Shown piece by piece: positions 5,561 through 6,821 of a DNA stretch of 6,821 bases. The position numbers and the translations under genes are program-made. Source of the DNA: JAEXOD01 sp937930275 (GTDB taxonomy: Bacteria; Bacteroidota; Ignavibacteria; Ignavibacteriales; Melioribacteraceae); assembly GCA_036733965.1 (NCBI GenBank), contig DAIMZL010000120.1:1-6821 (forward strand), in the 5' to 3' direction. The notes under the pieces were generated by a model. The model had not been told where the DNA came from. It saw only the letters and a list, made by a program, of their open reading frames with translations, and searched no databases. Position 1 is the stretch's first letter; the number at the start of each line of letters is the position of its first letter.

Positions 5561-6538
5561 ATGAAAAATATATTAGTTGTTTTTACCGGCGGAACTTTTT
5601 CTATGAAAATTGACGAATCAACAGGTGCAGCCGTTCCTTTTTTTCACGGTAACGAATTGATAGAAAAAGTCCCCGAAGCGGAAATGCCTGCAAATATTAA
5701 AGTATTTGAATATGGTAATTATCCGGGTCCACACATGACCCCCGAAATCATGCTCGATTTATCAAAAAAAATTCAAGATTTTGTTAAACTTCCGGATATT
5801 GACGGTGTAATTGTTACGCACGGCACAGATACTTTGGAAGAAACTGCTTATTTGCTCGATTTAACAGTAAAAACTGAAAAACCGATTGTAGTAATTGGTG
5901 CCATGCGAACAAGTACCGAACCAAATTGGGACGGTGCACGTAATCTGTCAGATGCAATCCATGTTATTAACAATAACAATAGCAGCAACTTAGGTGTTTT
6001 GGTTTGTTTGAACGGCGAAATTAACGCAGCAAGCGAAGTGACAAAAACACACACGGAAGACGTAGAAACTTTCCATAGCTTGGATTTTGGTGCATTAGGT
6101 TTTGTTGATAGGGGACGCGTTTTTATCAATCGCCTACCCAAAAGATTAGAAACAATAGAGACAAATAATATAAATTCAAACGTCGATTTAATAAAAGCTT
6201 ATGCAGGAATGAATGAAAAATTCTTTCAATTTTCTGCAGATAGCGGAGTTGCCGGTTTAGTTGTTGAAGCAATGGGAGTTGGAAACGTACCTCCTCTTGC
6301 ATTTAACGGAATACAGTATGTTTTAGATAAAGGAATTCCAGTTGTCTTAGTTTCCAGGTGTCCGGCAGGCGAAACATTAGATATTTACGGGTATCCGGGT
6401 GCCGGTAAATGGCTACATAAAGCGGGTGTAATTTTTTCAGACTATTTAAACGGGCAAAAAGCAAGAATAAAATTAATGCTTGCCTTAGGAAAAACAAATG
6501 ATGTTAACGAACTAAGGAAAATTTTTGGTGATATATAA
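5561..6538 (+). CDS. L-asparaginase, cytoplasmic
   Basis: The 325-residue enzyme of the asparaginase/glutaminase family hydrolyses L-asparagine to aspartate and ammonia. TGGTF (residues 9-13) holds the first catalytic threonine, Thr12. VTHGTDTLEET holds Thr89 and Asp90, and Lys162 lies in EVTKTHT. These four positions match the residue numbers of mature E. coli AnsB exactly. There is no signal peptide, so it should act in the cytoplasm, as type I enzymes do. The substrate-binding segment reads PGPHMTPE (55-62), where E. coli AnsB has serine at 58, so specificity may differ; glutaminase activity or another amide substrate cannot be excluded. It starts eight bases after the epimerase stop with only a weak AGAGAA upstream, and its stop overlaps the next ATG by one base. 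Both points suggest co-transcription and coupling. Confidence 0.92.
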   Translation: MKNILVVFTGGTFSMKIDESTGAAVPFFHGNELIEKVPEAEMPANIKVFEYGNYPGPHMTPEIMLDLSKKIQDFVKLPDIDGVIVTHGTDTLEETAYLLDLTVKTEKPIVVIGAMRTSTEPNWDGARNLSDAIHVINNNNSSNLGVLVCLNGEINAASEVTKTHTEDVETFHSLDFGALGFVDRGRVFINRLPKRLETIETNNINSNVDLIKAYAGMNEKFFQFSADSGVAGLVVEAMGVGNVPPLAFNGIQYVLDKGIPVVLVSRCPAGETLDIYGYPGAGKWLHKAGVIFSDYLNGQKARIKLMLALGKTNDVNELRKIFGDI

Positions 6539-6821
6539 TGCAACTTTACAACTCCGAACCGTTTTATAAAAAACTAAAACCGCTAATCGGATCGTTTATT
6601 TTATTACCGCTAATGCTGTATATAGGGTTAAATAGAGGTAAATACTTTTTAATTGACTGGTTTAATTTACTTATTCACGAAGGAGGGCATGGCGTTTTTA
6701 TGTTCTTTGGAAAATACATTCACGCATTAGGCGGAACGTTAATGCAAATAATTATTCCTTCTTTATTCATTTATTATACCGCTAAAAGGAAATATCTGTT
6801 TTTAACTCAACTTTTTTTAAT
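6538..6821 (+). CDS. Membrane protein with HEGGH zinc-metalloprotease-like motif (3' partial)
   Basis: Ninety-four residues are visible and the frame runs off the window. The start ATG shares its A with the asparaginase stop (TAATG). A short basic N-terminus (FYKKLKP) precedes a hydrophobic helix, GSFILLPLMLYIGL (18-31). The segment FNLLIHEGGHGVFMFFGKYI (42-61) carries H-E-x-x-H at 47-51. GGTLMQIIIPSLFIYY (65-80) looks like a second membrane segment, followed by a basic loop. An HExxH in or next to a membrane helix is the hallmark of M50/site-2-type intramembrane zinc proteases. The third zinc ligand would lie in the missing part, so catalytic ability cannot be judged. The family is not one I can name; it may be an uncharacterised M50-like group. 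Confidence 0.75.
   Translation, partial: MQLYNSEPFYKKLKPLIGSFILLPLMLYIGLNRGKYFLIDWFNLLIHEGGHGVFMFFGKYIHALGGTLMQIIIPSLFIYYTAKRKYLFLTQLFL

Noticed and set aside
1..6821. CRISPR array, tRNA, rRNA, riboswitch or insertion sequence
   Set aside because: I saw no regularly spaced direct repeats of suitable length outside the protein repeat gene, no cloverleaf with a GTTCRA arm, and no transposase frame or paired terminal repeats.

Overview
The window is a low-GC stretch from a free-living Gram-negative bacterium of the FCB group. Ignavibacteriota or a close relative is the best guess. The main evidence is the C-terminal type IX secretion sorting domain of the first gene (YQNFPNPFNPST, then a Y-D-x-x-G core and a GVYLYQF ending), together with a DnaA of Bacteroidota/Chlorobi style. 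A run of exactly 100 Ns shows that this is a scaffolded draft assembly, possibly a metagenome bin.

Layout. (1) Positions 1-1916, plus strand: the 3' part of a large secreted beta-propeller protein built from about twelve 40-residue Ycf48/BNR-like repeats plus a T9SS sorting domain; its true start lies outside the window. (2) A bidirectional terminator at 1932-1957 separates it from a convergent minus-strand pair. (3) That pair is dnaA (4076 to 2754), broken by the N gap, and a 270-residue exported alpha/beta-hydrolase-like protein (2754 to 1942). The dnaA stop and hydrolase start share one base (TAATG), so the hydrolase is probably read from the dnaA transcript. (4) Positions 4077-4628 form a 552-base gene-free region between dnaA and the divergent plus-strand genes. 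It holds a perfect DnaA box, two tandem near-consensus boxes one helical turn apart, a perfect 22-bp palindrome touching those boxes, extremely AT-rich flanks and an abrupt C-rich, G-quadruplex-capable island. This is a good candidate replication origin and dnaA control region. (5) Positions 4629 to the window end, plus strand: a tight operon of a GalE/WbpP-type nucleotide-sugar 4-epimerase, a cytoplasmic L-asparaginase and the start of a membrane protein with an HEGGH zinc-protease-like motif, again joined by a TAATG overlap.

Working together: dnaA and the intergenic region plausibly form the initiation module. The epimerase would supply sugars for cell-surface polysaccharide. The asparaginase and membrane metalloprotease-like protein look co-transcribed with it but have no obvious shared pathway. 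The T9SS propeller protein and the exported hydrolase are cell-envelope or secreted proteins. I found no CRISPR array, tRNA, rRNA or insertion sequence. The most unusual material is the dnaA-epimerase intergenic region; no wholly new multi-gene system is evident.
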